A stretch of 64,000 bases of DNA from Salipiger sp. H15. GTDB lineage: Bacteria > Pseudomonadota > Alphaproteobacteria > Rhodobacterales > Rhodobacteraceae. The notes under the pieces are model-generated. The model ran no database searches and was not told the DNA's origin. It worked only from the letters and a program-made list of their open reading frames with translations. The translations under genes and the position numbers were made by a program. The stretch is from positions 2,551,501 to 2,615,500 of the forward strand of contig NZ_CP123384.1 in the NCBI RefSeq assembly GCF_040409955.1, written 5' to 3'. Numbering within the stretch: position 1 is the stretch's first letter; the number at the start of each line of letters is the position of its first letter. Positions 53,373 to 62,228 of the stretch are shown here, piece after piece.

Positions 53373-54046
53373 GCTACGAGTTCCGCCCCTATCCCGACCG
53401 CGAGATGCTGGCGATCGACCTTGCCAACATGATCGCCGGGGAGCTGCGCGCGCAGCTCCAGCAGGGCAAGCGCGTGTCGCTGGCGGTTCCGGGCGGCACC
53501 TCGCCCGGGCCGATCTTCGACGCGCTCAGCGCCACCTCGCTCGACTGGGACCGGGTGGACGTGCTGCTCGGCGACGAGCGCTGGGTGCCCGAGACCTCTG
53601 AGCGGTCCAACACAAGGCTGCTGCGCGAGCGGCTGCTGACCGGCAAGTCCGCAGCCGCGCGCCTGCTGCCGCTCTATTCCGAGGCCGGAACACCCGAGGA
53701 AAAGCTCGAGGAACTGGCCGAGGCGATCCGCCCCTCGCTGCCGCTCGGCGTCGTGCTGCTGGGCATGGGCGCGGACCTGCACACCGCCTCGATCTTCCCC
53801 GGCGCCGACCGGCTGGCCGAGGCGCTGGCACCGGATGCACCGATCCTGCTGCCGATGCGCGCTCCCGGCGCTCCCGAGCCGCGCATCACCCTGACCGCCC
53901 CCGTGCTCGACGGCGCGCTCTGCAAGCATGTGCTGATTTTCGGGGCAGAAAAGCGCGACGCGCTGGAACGGGCCAAGGGTCTGCCGCCGGAAGAGGCGCC
54001 GATCAATGCGGTGCTCGATCAGGCGGTGGTACACTGGGCCGAGTGA
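53369..54046 (+). CDS. pgl: 6-phosphogluconolactonase
   Basis: It hydrolyses 6-phosphogluconolactone. Motifs: [46 protein letters not shown], and [18 protein letters not shown]. The normal family sequence in the last motif is GxGxDGHTASLFPG; here the Gly between Asp and His is Leu (ADLHTAS). 225 aa. Start overlaps the zwf stop (ATGA). Confidence 0.95.
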   Translation: MSYEFRPYPDREMLAIDLANMIAGELRAQLQQGKRVSLAVPGGTSPGPIFDALSATSLDWDRVDVLLGDERWVPETSERSNTRLLRERLLTGKSAAARLLPLYSEAGTPEEKLEELAEAIRPSLPLGVVLLGMGADLHTASIFPGADRLAEALAPDAPILLPMRAPGAPEPRITLTAPVLDGALCKHVLIFGAEKRDALERAKGLPPEEAPINAVLDQAVVHWAE

Positions 54047-54086
54047 CGGTATCAGTCGCACAGAACTCAAGACAGGAAGAACCTTG

Positions 54087-55667
54087 ATGTGGGATGACCT
54101 GAAACGCCTCGCGACCGCCCGTGAAGGCCGCCGGATCGACGCGCTCTTCGCCGAGGATGCCGCGCGGGCAGAAACCTTCTCGGTCGAGGCCGAGGGGATG
54201 CTCTTCGACTATTCCAAGACGCAGATCGACGCCGAGGTGCTCGAGGCGCTGCTCGCCGTGGCGCGCGGCGCGGATGTCGCGGCGCGGCGCGAGGCGATGT
54301 TCGGCGGCGCCAAGATCAACGAGACCGAGGGCAGGTCGGTACTGCACACCGCGCTGCGAAACCTCGCGGGTACGCCGGTCGAGGTGGATGGCAAGGACGT
54401 CATGCCCGAGGTGCTGGACACGCTCGCACGCATGGAAGCGCTGGCCAGCGAGGTGCGCGCATCGCGGATCACCGACGTGGTCAACATCGGCATCGGCGGC
54501 TCGGACCTCGGCCCCAAGATGGGCACCATCGCGCTTGCTCCCTACCACGACGGGCCGCGCTGCCATTTCGTGTCGAACGTCGACGGCGCCGACATTGCCG
54601 ACGCGCTGAAGCTCTGCGATCCCGCGACGACGCTCTTCATCATCGCCTCGAAGACCTTCACCACCATCGAGACCATGACCAACGCGCGCACCGCCTGGGA
54701 CTGGCTCGAGGCGAGCGGCGCGGGCACCGAGGGCAAGTTCGTCGCGCTCTCGTCCAATGCCGAGAAGGCAGCGGAATGGGGCATCCCGGCCTCCCGCGTC
54801 TTCGGCTTCGAGGACTGGGTCGGCGGGCGCTACTCCATGTGGGGGCCGATCGGCCTTTCGATGATGATCGCCGTGGGGCCGGAGAACTTCCGCGCCTTCC
54901 TCGACGGCGGTCAGGCGATGGACGCGCATTTCCGCGCCGCCCCGCTCGAGGCCAACATGCCGGTGCTGCTGGCGCTGGTCGGCATGTGGCACAACCAGGT
55001 GCTGGGCCATGCCACCCGCGCCGTGCTGCCCTACGAGAACCGCCTCGCGCGGCTGCCGGCGTACCTCCAGCAGCTCGAGATGGAGAGCAACGGCAAGTCC
55101 GTCGCGATGGACGGCGAGGCGCTGGCCTTTGACAGCGGCCCGGTGGTCTGGGGCGAGCCCGGCACCAACGGCCAGCACGCCTTCTACCAGCTGATCCACC
55201 AGGGCACGCGGGTCGTCCCCTGCGAGTTCATGGTCGGCGCGCGCAGCCACGAGCCGAAGCTGCGGCATCACCACGAGCTGCTGCTGGCGAACTGCTTTGC
55301 CCAGTCCGAGGCGCTGATGCGCGGCCGCGACCTCGACGAGGCGCGCGGCAAGGTGGCGGGCAAGTTCGAGGGTGCCGAGCTCGAGCGTCAGGCCAAGCAT
55401 CGGGTGTTCCCGGGCAACCGGCCGTCGACCACGCTGGTCTACCCGCTGCTCGATCCGCGCACGCTGGGGATGATCGTCGCGCTCTACGAGCACCGGGTCT
55501 TCGTCGAGGGGGTGATCCTGAATATCAACTCCTACGACCAGTGGGGCGTCGAGCTCGGCAAGGAGCTGGCGACGGCGCTCGGGCCGATCGTCGCGGGCAC
55601 GCAAAGCGCCGAGGGCAAGGATGGATCGACCCGGCAACTGGTCGCATTCGTGCAGCGGAATATCTAG
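54087..55667 (+). CDS. pgi: Glucose-6-phosphate isomerase
   Basis: It interconverts glucose-6-phosphate and fructose-6-phosphate. The 526-aa protein has [40 protein letters not shown]-type [25 protein letters not shown] and the signature [18 protein letters not shown] near the end. ATG 54087 has GACAGGAAG upstream, 40 bp after pgl. Third gene of the operon. Confidence 0.96.
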   Translation: MWDDLKRLATAREGRRIDALFAEDAARAETFSVEAEGMLFDYSKTQIDAEVLEALLAVARGADVAARREAMFGGAKINETEGRSVLHTALRNLAGTPVEVDGKDVMPEVLDTLARMEALASEVRASRITDVVNIGIGGSDLGPKMGTIALAPYHDGPRCHFVSNVDGADIADALKLCDPATTLFIIASKTFTTIETMTNARTAWDWLEASGAGTEGKFVALSSNAEKAAEWGIPASRVFGFEDWVGGRYSMWGPIGLSMMIAVGPENFRAFLDGGQAMDAHFRAAPLEANMPVLLALVGMWHNQVLGHATRAVLPYENRLARLPAYLQQLEMESNGKSVAMDGEALAFDSGPVVWGEPGTNGQHAFYQLIHQGTRVVPCEFMVGARSHEPKLRHHHELLLANCFAQSEALMRGRDLDEARGKVAGKFEGAELERQAKHRVFPGNRPSTTLVYPLLDPRTLGMIVALYEHRVFVEGVILNINSYDQWGVELGKELATALGPIVAGTQSAEGKDGSTRQLVAFVQRNI

Positions 55668-55699
55668 AAAAGTTCCACGATTTCAATGGAATTTAATTG

Positions 55700-55728
55700 G
55701 GGGCGCGGCCGGAACAGGGCCGCGCCCC
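55700..55728. terminator. Strong hairpin between pgi and the PRC-barrel gene
   Basis: GGGGCGCGGCC (55700-55710) pairs fully with 55718-55728 around a 7-nt loop. There is no T-run after it, but it is the only clear stem at the end of the zwf-pgl-pgi operon. Confidence 0.55.
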
Positions 55729-55778
55729 ATGTGTTGAGTGGGCAGACAAGACGACGACTTCCCGAAGGAGGAGACACC

Positions 55779-56420
55779 ATGAAACGTCTGACCACCACCG
55801 CCGCTCTCATCGCCCTCGTTGCCGGCACCGCCGCCTATGCGCAGGAAAGCAACATGGACGCGGCCAAGGAAAATGCCGACGCCGCCGTGGAGAACGCCGA
55901 GCAGGCGGTCGAGAACACCGGTGACGCGATTGCCGAGAAGTCTGGCGAGGCCGTTGCCGAAGGCGAACAGGCGCTGGAAAACGCCGGTGACGCGATGGCT
56001 CAGGCCGGTGCCGAGATGAAGCAGGAAGCCGGCGAGATGGCTGCCTCGGTTGACGGCATGTTCAACGGCTCGCCCGATGGCCTGATCCGCACCCGCGACA
56101 TCACCGGCGGTGCCGTCTACGCCATCGACGCCGATGGCGCCGCGGCCAACTTCGACGACGGCATGGCCTATGACACCGTCTCGGACGACTGGGACAACGT
56201 CGGCTCGATCGAGGACGTGATGCTGAACGCCGATGGCTCGTTCCGCGGCATCGTGGCCGAGGTCGGCGGCTTCCTCGACATCGGCGACAAGCACGTGATG
56301 CTCGAGATCGACAACGCCAAGTTCGTGCCGATCGACGATGGCCACTACTCGGTGGTGACCAACATGACCAAGGACCAGCTCATGGAGCTGCCCGACGTCG
56401 ATGAAGGTCCGATGAACTGA
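55779..56420 (+). CDS. Exported PRC-barrel domain protein with helical repeats
   Basis: A 213-aa protein with a Sec signal (TTTAALIALVAGTAAYA), a helical acidic stretch of repeated AENA/GDAIAE/GEAVAE units (residues about 24-85), and a C-terminal PRC-barrel domain (SIEDVMLNADGSFRGIVAEVGGFLDIGDKHVMLEID). GAAGGAGGAG precedes ATG 55779. PRC-barrels bind proteins or metals in various settings; the role here is unknown. A terminator follows. Similar envelope proteins are common in this order. Confidence 0.87.
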   Translation: MKRLTTTAALIALVAGTAAYAQESNMDAAKENADAAVENAEQAVENTGDAIAEKSGEAVAEGEQALENAGDAMAQAGAEMKQEAGEMAASVDGMFNGSPDGLIRTRDITGGAVYAIDADGAAANFDDGMAYDTVSDDWDNVGSIEDVMLNADGSFRGIVAEVGGFLDIGDKHVMLEIDNAKFVPIDDGHYSVVTNMTKDQLMELPDVDEGPMN

Positions 56421-56444
56421 TCGACCCTTCAGGTCGAAGACAGA

Positions 56445-56471
56445 GGCCGGGGCATTGCGCCCCGGCCTTTT
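56445..56471 (+). terminator. Intrinsic terminator after the PRC-barrel gene
   Basis: GGCCGGGG (56445-56452) pairs with CCCCGGCC (56460-56467), then TTTT. Confidence 0.85.
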
Positions 56472-56478
56472 CGCGTGT

Positions 56479-56901
56479 TCAGGAAATGTCGAAATCCGGC
56501 GGTGCCAGCTCGAATCCCTCGAAGCGGAAGGCCGGAGAGACGGTGCAGCCGACCAGCGTCCAGTCGCCGAGGCTGCGCGCCGCCTGCCAGTGCCGCTCGG
56601 GGACGATGAGCTGCGGCCGGGCGCCGGCGGCCAGATCGGGGCCCAGCACCCGGTCCTCGCGCGGGCCCGCGTCGCTCGCGGCGGTCGACAGCAGGAGAGG
56701 CGCGCCCGCGTAGAAATGCCAGATCTCCACCGCGTCGACTCGGTGCCAGTGGCTGCGCTCGCCGCCCTTCAGCAGGAAATGGATGCAGGTGCCCGCCGGG
56801 CGCCCGCCGTCCTGCGCCTCTGCGATCCAGGTCTGCCGGTAGTGCCCGCCCTCGGGATGCGGCGCGAGCCCCAGCAGCGCGATGATCTCGTCCGTAGTCA
56901 T
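56479..56901 (-). CDS. Cupin domain protein (DUF985 family)
   Basis: A 140-aa single cupin: LLGLAPHPEGGHYRQTW, GTCIHFLLKGGERSHWHRVDAVEIWHFYAGAPL and LVGCTVSPAFRFEGFELAP are all typical of the DUF985 cupins. The metal-binding histidines are in SHWHRVDAVEIWH. The function is unknown; some members are annotated as sugar epimerase-like. ATG 56901 matches the family start. Divergent from the endolysin gene. Confidence 0.92.
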   Translation of the reverse strand: MTTDEIIALLGLAPHPEGGHYRQTWIAEAQDGGRPAGTCIHFLLKGGERSHWHRVDAVEIWHFYAGAPLLLSTAASDAGPREDRVLGPDLAAGARPQLIVPERHWQAARSLGDWTLVGCTVSPAFRFEGFELAPPDFDIS

Positions 56902-57007
56902 GTCCTCGTCCACCCGTGCCTCCGTACGCCGCGATGAAACTCCGTTTACGCCTTCTGGCAGAGCATGGAGCTCCGGGAAAGCCACCATGGTCCGAAGGAG
57001 GCAAAGC

Positions 57008-57628
57008 ATGACCGAAGACGCGCAGGTGCGCCGCATGGCGCAGGAGATCGTCACCCGCGAGGGCGGCTATGTCGATGACCCGGCTGACCCGGGAGGGCCG
57101 ACCAACCACGGCGTCACGCTCGGCACGCTGCGCCGGCTCGGGCGCGATCTGGACGGCGACGGCGACACCGACCGGGATGACCTGAAGCGGCTCACCGAGG
57201 CGGACGCGGCGGCGATCTTCCTGCGCGACTACTTCCACGCGCCGCGCCTCGACGCGCTGCCCGCCGCGCTGCAGCCCTCGGTCTTCGACATGTACGTGAA
57301 CGCCGGGGCGGGCGCGGTGAAGCTGCTGCAGCAGTTGCTGCGCGACATGGGCGAGGAGGTCGCCGTCGACGGGGTGGTCGGGCCGCGGACCATAGCCGCC
57401 GCGGGCAGGGCTTTTGCCGCCGCGCCGGAGCATATCGCCGACGCCTATGGCATCTCCCGCCGGAATTATTATTTCGCGCTCGCCGACCGCCGCCCCGCCA
57501 GCCGCAAGTTCGCGCGCAGCGTCGCGGGCGGCAAGGGTGGCTGGATTCGCCGGGCCGAGAGCTTCATCTCGCCGCGCTTCCGCCTCACCGATGCGCAGTT
57601 CCGCGCGAGGGTCTCGGCATGGGCATGA
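57008..57628 (+). CDS. GH108 N-acetylmuramidase (endolysin, holin-associated)
   Basis: The 206-aa protein has the GH108 motif VTREGGYVDDPADPGGPTNHGVTLG with catalytic Glu18, an EF-hand-like loop DLDGDGDTDRDDLKRL (46-61), and a C-terminal peptidoglycan-binding PG_binding_3 region (KLLQQLLRDMGEEVAVDGVVGPRT). It has no signal peptide and relies on the holin encoded next, with which it overlaps by 10 bp. In Rhodobacter capsulatus such a pair releases gene transfer agent particles. GAAGGAGG precedes the ATG. Confidence 0.9.
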   Translation: MTEDAQVRRMAQEIVTREGGYVDDPADPGGPTNHGVTLGTLRRLGRDLDGDGDTDRDDLKRLTEADAAAIFLRDYFHAPRLDALPAALQPSVFDMYVNAGAGAVKLLQQLLRDMGEEVAVDGVVGPRTIAAAGRAFAAAPEHIADAYGISRRNYYFALADRRPASRKFARSVAGGKGGWIRRAESFISPRFRLTDAQFRARVSAWA

Positions 57629-58146
57629 TCACTGCGCTCGTCTCGGCGCTCTCCGGTCCCGGCGGCACTCTCGTCCGCGACACGGCCGAGGTCTTCCGCG
57701 AGAATGCCGAGGCCGCCTCGGCCCGCGACGCGAGCCTGCGCGAGGCGGCGCTGGCGCAGTTCGCGCAGGAATTCGCCCGCCCCGCACCGTCGCCTTTCGA
57801 CCGGGTGATCGACGGGCTCAACCGCCTGCCGCGCCCCGCCATGGCCTTCGGCACGCTGGGTCTGCTGACCAGCGCGATGGTCGATCCGGCCTGGTTCGCG
57901 GCGCGGATGGAGGGGCTTTCGCTGGTGCCCGAGCCGCTCTGGTGGCTGCTGGGGGCGGTGGTCAGCTTCTATTTCGGCGCGCGCCACCAGGCCAAGGGCC
58001 AGTCCTTCCGGCGCGAGATCGTCGCGGGACTCGCTGCCGCGTCGAAGCCCGACTCCGCCCGCGCCGCGCCGCTCGAGCCCGATGGCAATGCCGCGCTCGA
58101 CGAATGGCGGGCGCAGCGGGATCCCGGCTCCGCGACCAATTCCTAG
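57619..58146 (+). CDS. Holin-like membrane protein
   Basis: A 175-aa protein with hydrophobic helices (MAFGTLGLLTSAMVDPAWFAAR, LWWLLGAVVSFYFGA) after an amphipathic N-terminal part with many Ala, and a polar, disordered tail. This arrangement fits three-helix holins of the GH108-associated type. It forms pores that let the muramidase reach the wall. Start overlaps the endolysin end by 10 bp, an arrangement favouring coordinated synthesis. Confidence 0.85.
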   Translation: MGMITALVSALSGPGGTLVRDTAEVFRENAEAASARDASLREAALAQFAQEFARPAPSPFDRVIDGLNRLPRPAMAFGTLGLLTSAMVDPAWFAARMEGLSLVPEPLWWLLGAVVSFYFGARHQAKGQSFRREIVAGLAAASKPDSARAAPLEPDGNAALDEWRAQRDPGSATNS

Positions 58147-58184
58147 GTGCAAATATCCCGGGAGAGGCTTTGCAAACCCGGGCC

Positions 58185-58216
58185 GCGAAAAGACAAAGGG
58201 CGCCCCTTGGGCGCCC
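58185..58216 (-). terminator. Terminator of the DUF882 gene
   Basis: GGGCGCC (58198-58204) pairs with GGCGCCC (58210-58216); leftward it is followed by a T-rich tract (TTTGTCTTTT). Rightward it also follows the holin gene. Confidence 0.65.
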
Positions 58217-58247
58217 CTGTCACACAAAAAGTAACCTCTGAGACGTC

Positions 58248-58817
58248 TCAGCTGCCCCAGCTGCGCACCGGACCGCAATCCATGTGCACGAAGTTCGAGC
58301 TGGTGTAGCGCCCGACGCCGCCGGCGTTGCAGGAGGCCGCTGCGCGGGCCATCTGGTTCACCGAGCGCGAGTTGAGACGCAGGTCCGCCGCCTCGCCGAC
58401 GAGGTGACGCGAGTTCTTGGCAACCCCCGAGGACCGGGCCCGGAGCATCGCGTTGGTCTTGGGGCTGCGGTAGCCCGAGATCAGCATGTAGGGCTCGCTC
58501 ACGTCCATGAGGTTGTGGGCTGCCGTCATGATGTCGATGGTGCGCGCGTCGATGTTCTTGACATCATTGGTGCGCCAGTCGCGCATGAAGTAGGAAATCT
58601 CCTTCAGCGCATCGGGGATGTATTCCCCTTCGATCCAGTAGATCATGTTGAGCGTCTCGCCGGTGCGGGCCGAGTACATGCGCAGTCTGCGCACGTCGCC
58701 TGCGCCGCGGAGGAATCCCGCCGCGCTTGCGTAAGTCGGTGCTGCCGTGACGAAGGTTGCCGCGAACGCGCCAATGAGGCCCCGCCGCGAGATGCCGCTA
58801 GCTGTTTTGTCTGTCAT
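58248..58817 (-). CDS. DUF882/YcbK-family M15-like peptidase, Tat-exported
   Basis: A 189-aa protein with a Tat signal (SRRGLIGAFAATFVTAAPTYASAA). The M15 metallopeptidase fold follows: LISGYRSPKTNAMLR, SRHLVGEAADLRL (His and Asp Zn ligands) and FVHMDCGPVRSWG (third His). The family trims peptidoglycan peptides. It lies divergent from an L,D-transpeptidase gene, a pairing seen also in E. coli (ycbK next to ycbB). Confidence 0.92.
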   Translation of the reverse strand: MTDKTASGISRRGLIGAFAATFVTAAPTYASAAGFLRGAGDVRRLRMYSARTGETLNMIYWIEGEYIPDALKEISYFMRDWRTNDVKNIDARTIDIMTAAHNLMDVSEPYMLISGYRSPKTNAMLRARSSGVAKNSRHLVGEAADLRLNSRSVNQMARAAASCNAGGVGRYTSSNFVHMDCGPVRSWGS

Positions 58818-59153
58818 TTGAAGCGCCTGTCCCGTTTGGTCGCTGTGCCTGTTTGTTCCGCCTCGTTGGGCGGACCTACCATCTTTCCCCCAGATGTGCG
58901 GCTTTTATGGCACAGGAAAATTTATCGAAGAAGGATATTTTCCAACCTGTAGTGGGTCCGCCGTGGAAATCGGCGAAATTTTGCGCAGGAACCGCAATGC
59001 CGTGTTGCACGGAGAGGGAACCTCTAGGGCGGCGGTGCATTGGCGTATCAGGTGCAGAAATCTCGCTGCTTGCGCGAGATTGTGTGTGGACAAGCCCTAC
59101 CGCTGCACGGGAAAATTGCATCAAGGCTTGAAAGCGGAAGAATACAGGTAGTC
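58818..59153. other. 336-bp divergent promoter region
   Basis: It lies between the DUF882 gene and the L,D-transpeptidase gene and is clearly A+T-richer than the surroundings (for example 58910-58950 and 58975-59000). An inverted repeat GGAAAAT/ATTTTCC (58915-58921 and 58937-58943) may be an operator. Promoters for both genes must lie here, but no strong pair could be chosen. No gene is seen. Confidence 0.5.
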
Positions 59154-60779
59154 ATGGGTAAGATGCAGAAACTCCGGCGCGCAAGTGGCCTCGCGGCCCT
59201 GGTCCTGGCAGGAGCGCTGGTGGCGTTTCCGGCGGCTCCGGCCAGCGCGGAAAGCCTCTCTATGACCGCCTACAAGCAGGCGGTGGCCGAGAATCTCTCC
59301 GACAACGAGGGGCTCGCGGCCTTTTACCGCTCCCGCGGATTCGCGCCGATCTGGACCGGGCCCGAGGAGTCAGCCGCGCTGCGCCGCGCCGCGCTGCTCG
59401 AGGCGCTCGGCACCGCCTCGGTGCACGGGCTGCCAACCCAGCGCTACGATCTCGACGGGCTGATCCGCCAGATGCGCCATGTCGAGGGCGAGCGGGCGCG
59501 GGGCGAGCTCGAGGTCGCGCTGAGCCGCACCTTCCTGCAATACGCCCGCGATCTGCAGAGCGGCATCCTCGTGCCGTCGCAGACCGACGACGGGATCAAG
59601 CGCGAGGCGCCGCGGCGCGACCCGAAGATCCTGCTCGAGGTGCTGGCGGCGAGCGATCCCTACCAGGTGCTCCAGCACCTCGCGCCCTCGTCGGACGAAT
59701 ACGCGCGGCTGCTGCGCGCCAAGCTCAAGCTCGAGAAGATCGTCGCCCGCGGCGGCTGGGGGCCGACGGTGCGCACCGCCAAGCTCGAGATGGGCCAGCG
59801 CGGCGGCGATGTCGTGGTGCTGCGCGACCGGCTGATCGCGATGGGCTACATGACGCCGACGCTCTCGGCCGAGTACGACACCGAGCTGCGCGCCGCGGTG
59901 ATGCGCTTCCAGGAAAGCCACGGGCTCGCCGTCGACGGCGTTGCCGGCTCGGGCACGCTGAGCCAGTTGAACATCCCCGCCGAGGACCGGCTGAAGTCGG
60001 TGCTGGTTGCGATGGAGCGCGAGCGCTGGCTGAACCTGCCGGGCGGCCTCGGCCAGCGTCACATCATGGTGAATCTCACCGATTTCCACGCCGAGATCGT
60101 CGATGACGGCAAGGTGACCTTCGAGACGCGCTCGGTCGTCGGCTCGCCCGAGGACGACCGGCGCACGCCGGAATTCTCGGACCAGATGGAATTCATGGTG
60201 ATCAACCCGTCCTGGTACGTGCCGCGCTCGATCGTGGTGAACGAATACCTGCCGCTCCTGCGCCAGAACCCGGGCGCGGCGGGCCATCTCGAGATCACCG
60301 ACCAGCAGGGCCGGACGGTGAGCCGGGCCAACGGCTTCGCGCAGTACAGCGCGTCGAGCTTCCCCTTTGCCATGCGCCAGCCACCGGGCCCGCGCAACGC
60401 GCTCGGCACGGTGAAGTTCATGTTCCCGAACAAGTACAACATCTACCTGCACGACACGCCGTCGAAGTCGCTCTTCGACCGGACGCAGCGCACCTTCTCG
60501 CATGGCTGCGTGCGGCTGAGCGATCCGCATGATTTCGCCTACACGCTGCTGGCGCGGCAGACCTCTGATCCGGTCGGGCTCTTCCAGTCGAAGCTGAACA
60601 CCGGGCGCGAGACACGGGTGACGCTGGACCAGCCGGTGCCGGTGCACCTGATCTACCGCACCGCCTTCACCACGGTGAAGGGCGAGATGGAATTCCGCGC
60701 CGATGTCTATGGCCGGGATGCGCGCATCTGGGACGCGCTGAGCGCGGCAGGGGTGGTACTGGCAGGCGGGCCGAGTTAA
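59154..60779 (+). CDS. L,D-transpeptidase (YcbB/LdtD-like)
   Basis: A 541-aa periplasmic cell-wall cross-linking enzyme. A signal peptide (ALVLAGALVAFPAAPASA) is followed by an N-terminal scaffold, a peptidoglycan-binding domain (MGQRGGDVVVLRDRLIAMGYM, AVMRFQESHGLAVDGVAGSGTL), and the YkuD catalytic domain with SHGCVRLSDPHDFA (Cys near residue 451). Start ATG 59154 or 59163; the family start region fits both. It makes 3-3 cross-links between tetrapeptides. Confidence 0.94.
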   Translation: MGKMQKLRRASGLAALVLAGALVAFPAAPASAESLSMTAYKQAVAENLSDNEGLAAFYRSRGFAPIWTGPEESAALRRAALLEALGTASVHGLPTQRYDLDGLIRQMRHVEGERARGELEVALSRTFLQYARDLQSGILVPSQTDDGIKREAPRRDPKILLEVLAASDPYQVLQHLAPSSDEYARLLRAKLKLEKIVARGGWGPTVRTAKLEMGQRGGDVVVLRDRLIAMGYMTPTLSAEYDTELRAAVMRFQESHGLAVDGVAGSGTLSQLNIPAEDRLKSVLVAMERERWLNLPGGLGQRHIMVNLTDFHAEIVDDGKVTFETRSVVGSPEDDRRTPEFSDQMEFMVINPSWYVPRSIVVNEYLPLLRQNPGAAGHLEITDQQGRTVSRANGFAQYSASSFPFAMRQPPGPRNALGTVKFMFPNKYNIYLHDTPSKSLFDRTQRTFSHGCVRLSDPHDFAYTLLARQTSDPVGLFQSKLNTGRETRVTLDQPVPVHLIYRTAFTTVKGEMEFRADVYGRDARIWDALSAAGVVLAGGPS

Positions 60780-60809
60780 ATCCTCGGGGAGAGCATCCCG
60801 GAGGACCCC

Positions 60810-61922
60810 ATGTCCCTAGACAGCATCGTTGAAAGCCACAGCATCGCACAGATCGCCGCCGCGCTCGGCCTGACGGCCGAGGGCGACACCCAGATCCGCG
60901 TCACCTCGGTCGCCGAACCGGCGCAGGCCGGTGCGGACCAGCTGGCGCTGGCCATGAAACCCGAGTTCGCCGCGCAGATCGGCGAGGGCAAGGCGCGCGC
61001 CGCCATGCTCTGGGAAGGCGCCGACTGGCAGGGGATGGGGCTGCAGGCCGCGATCCTCGCGCCGCGCCCGCGCCACGCCCTGTCGGGCCTTTCGGCCATG
61101 CTCGACCGTGGCAACGGCTACGGCGCCGGCATCCACCCCAGCGCCAGCATCGACCCCACCGCCGAGATCGGCGAGGGTGTCTCGGTCGCGGCCTTCACGG
61201 TGATCGGCGCCCGCGCGAAGATCGGCGCGCGCTCGGTCATCGGCCCGCAGGTCTTCATCGGCGAGGACGCGACCATCGGCGAGGACGCGATGATCCATTC
61301 CGGCGTGCGCATCGGCGCGCGCTGCACCATCGGCGCGCGCTTCTTCGGCCAGTTCAACGCCAGCATCGGCGGCGACGGCTTCAGCTTCGTCACCCCCGAG
61401 GTCTCGGGCGTCGAGAAGGCGCGCGCGAGCCTCGGCGAGGAGGGCACGCAGGTCGCGCAGCAATGGGCGCGCATCCACTCGCTCGGCGCGGTCACCATCG
61501 GCGACGACTGCGAGGTCGGCGCCAATGCCACCATCGACCGCGGCTCGGTGCGCGACACGAAGATCGGCAACGGCACCAAGATCGACAACCTCGTGATGAT
61601 CGGCCACAACGTGGTTGTGGGCGACAACACGCTGATCTGCGGCTGCTGCGGCATCGCGGGCTCGACGAAGATCGGCAACAACGTCGTTCTGGCCGGCCAG
61701 ACGGGCGTGTCGGACAATATCTTCATCGGCGACAACGTGATCACCGGCGGCGGTACCACGGTGCTGTCCAACATCCCCGCGGGCCGCGTCATGCTCGGCT
61801 ACCCGGCGATGAAAATGGAAAGCCACGTCGAGACTTACAAGGGACTGCGCAGATTGCCACGGCTCTTCAAGGAAGTCGCCGAGCTCAAGAAATCTGTTTC
61901 CAAGCTCACCGGGAATGAGTAA
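60810..61922 (+). CDS. lpxD: UDP-3-O-acylglucosamine N-acyltransferase LpxD
   Basis: The third step of lipid A synthesis. The 370-aa protein has an N-terminal uridine-binding domain (SLDSIVESHSIAQIAAALG), then a left-handed beta helix of hexapeptide repeats (IGEGVSVAAFTVIGARAKIG and similar) with the catalytic His in VMIGHNVVVGDN. The C-terminal helix (LPRLFKEVAELKKSVSKL) closes the trimer. It starts the lpxD-acp-KAS block, with 30 bp after the transpeptidase stop. Confidence 0.95.
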   Translation: MSLDSIVESHSIAQIAAALGLTAEGDTQIRVTSVAEPAQAGADQLALAMKPEFAAQIGEGKARAAMLWEGADWQGMGLQAAILAPRPRHALSGLSAMLDRGNGYGAGIHPSASIDPTAEIGEGVSVAAFTVIGARAKIGARSVIGPQVFIGEDATIGEDAMIHSGVRIGARCTIGARFFGQFNASIGGDGFSFVTPEVSGVEKARASLGEEGTQVAQQWARIHSLGAVTIGDDCEVGANATIDRGSVRDTKIGNGTKIDNLVMIGHNVVVGDNTLICGCCGIAGSTKIGNNVVLAGQTGVSDNIFIGDNVITGGGTTVLSNIPAGRVMLGYPAMKMESHVETYKGLRRLPRLFKEVAELKKSVSKLTGNE

Positions 61923-61967
61923 GCCGACCCTGACACTGACGCTGCGACGACAAGGGGAGCGCCGCAC

Positions 61968-62228
61968 ATGACTGTGAAAGACAAGGTCATCGAGATCATC
62001 GCCGAACAGGCGGTTCTCGAACCCTCGGACGTGACCATGGACAGCACGCTCGAGGACCTGGGGATCGACAGCCTTGGTCTTGTCGAAAGCATCTTCGCCA
62101 TCGAGGAAGCCTTCGACATCTCGGTTCCGTTCAACGCCAACGAGCCCGAACAGAGCGATTTCGACATCTCCTCGGTGTCGACCATCGTCGCCGGGATCGA
62201 GAAGCTGGTGGCCGAGCAGACCGCGTGA
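61968..62228 (+). CDS. Acyl carrier protein, dedicated type
   Basis: An 86-aa ACP; Ser35 in LGIDSLGLVE is the phosphopantetheine site. It is longer than housekeeping AcpP and has a distinct middle (SVPFNANEPEQSDFDISSVSTI). It lies between lpxD and a ketoacyl synthase, overlapping the latter by 4 bp (GTGA). This recalls the AcpXL systems of rhizobia that build special lipid A acyl chains; the match is by context. Confidence 0.92.
   Translation: MTVKDKVIEIIAEQAVLEPSDVTMDSTLEDLGIDSLGLVESIFAIEEAFDISVPFNANEPEQSDFDISSVSTIVAGIEKLVAEQTA

Noticed and set aside
58894..59151. Small plus-strand frames in the gap before the L,D-transpeptidase gene
   Set aside because: The sequence is A+T-rich regulatory DNA; the frames lack ribosome sites and overlap each other.
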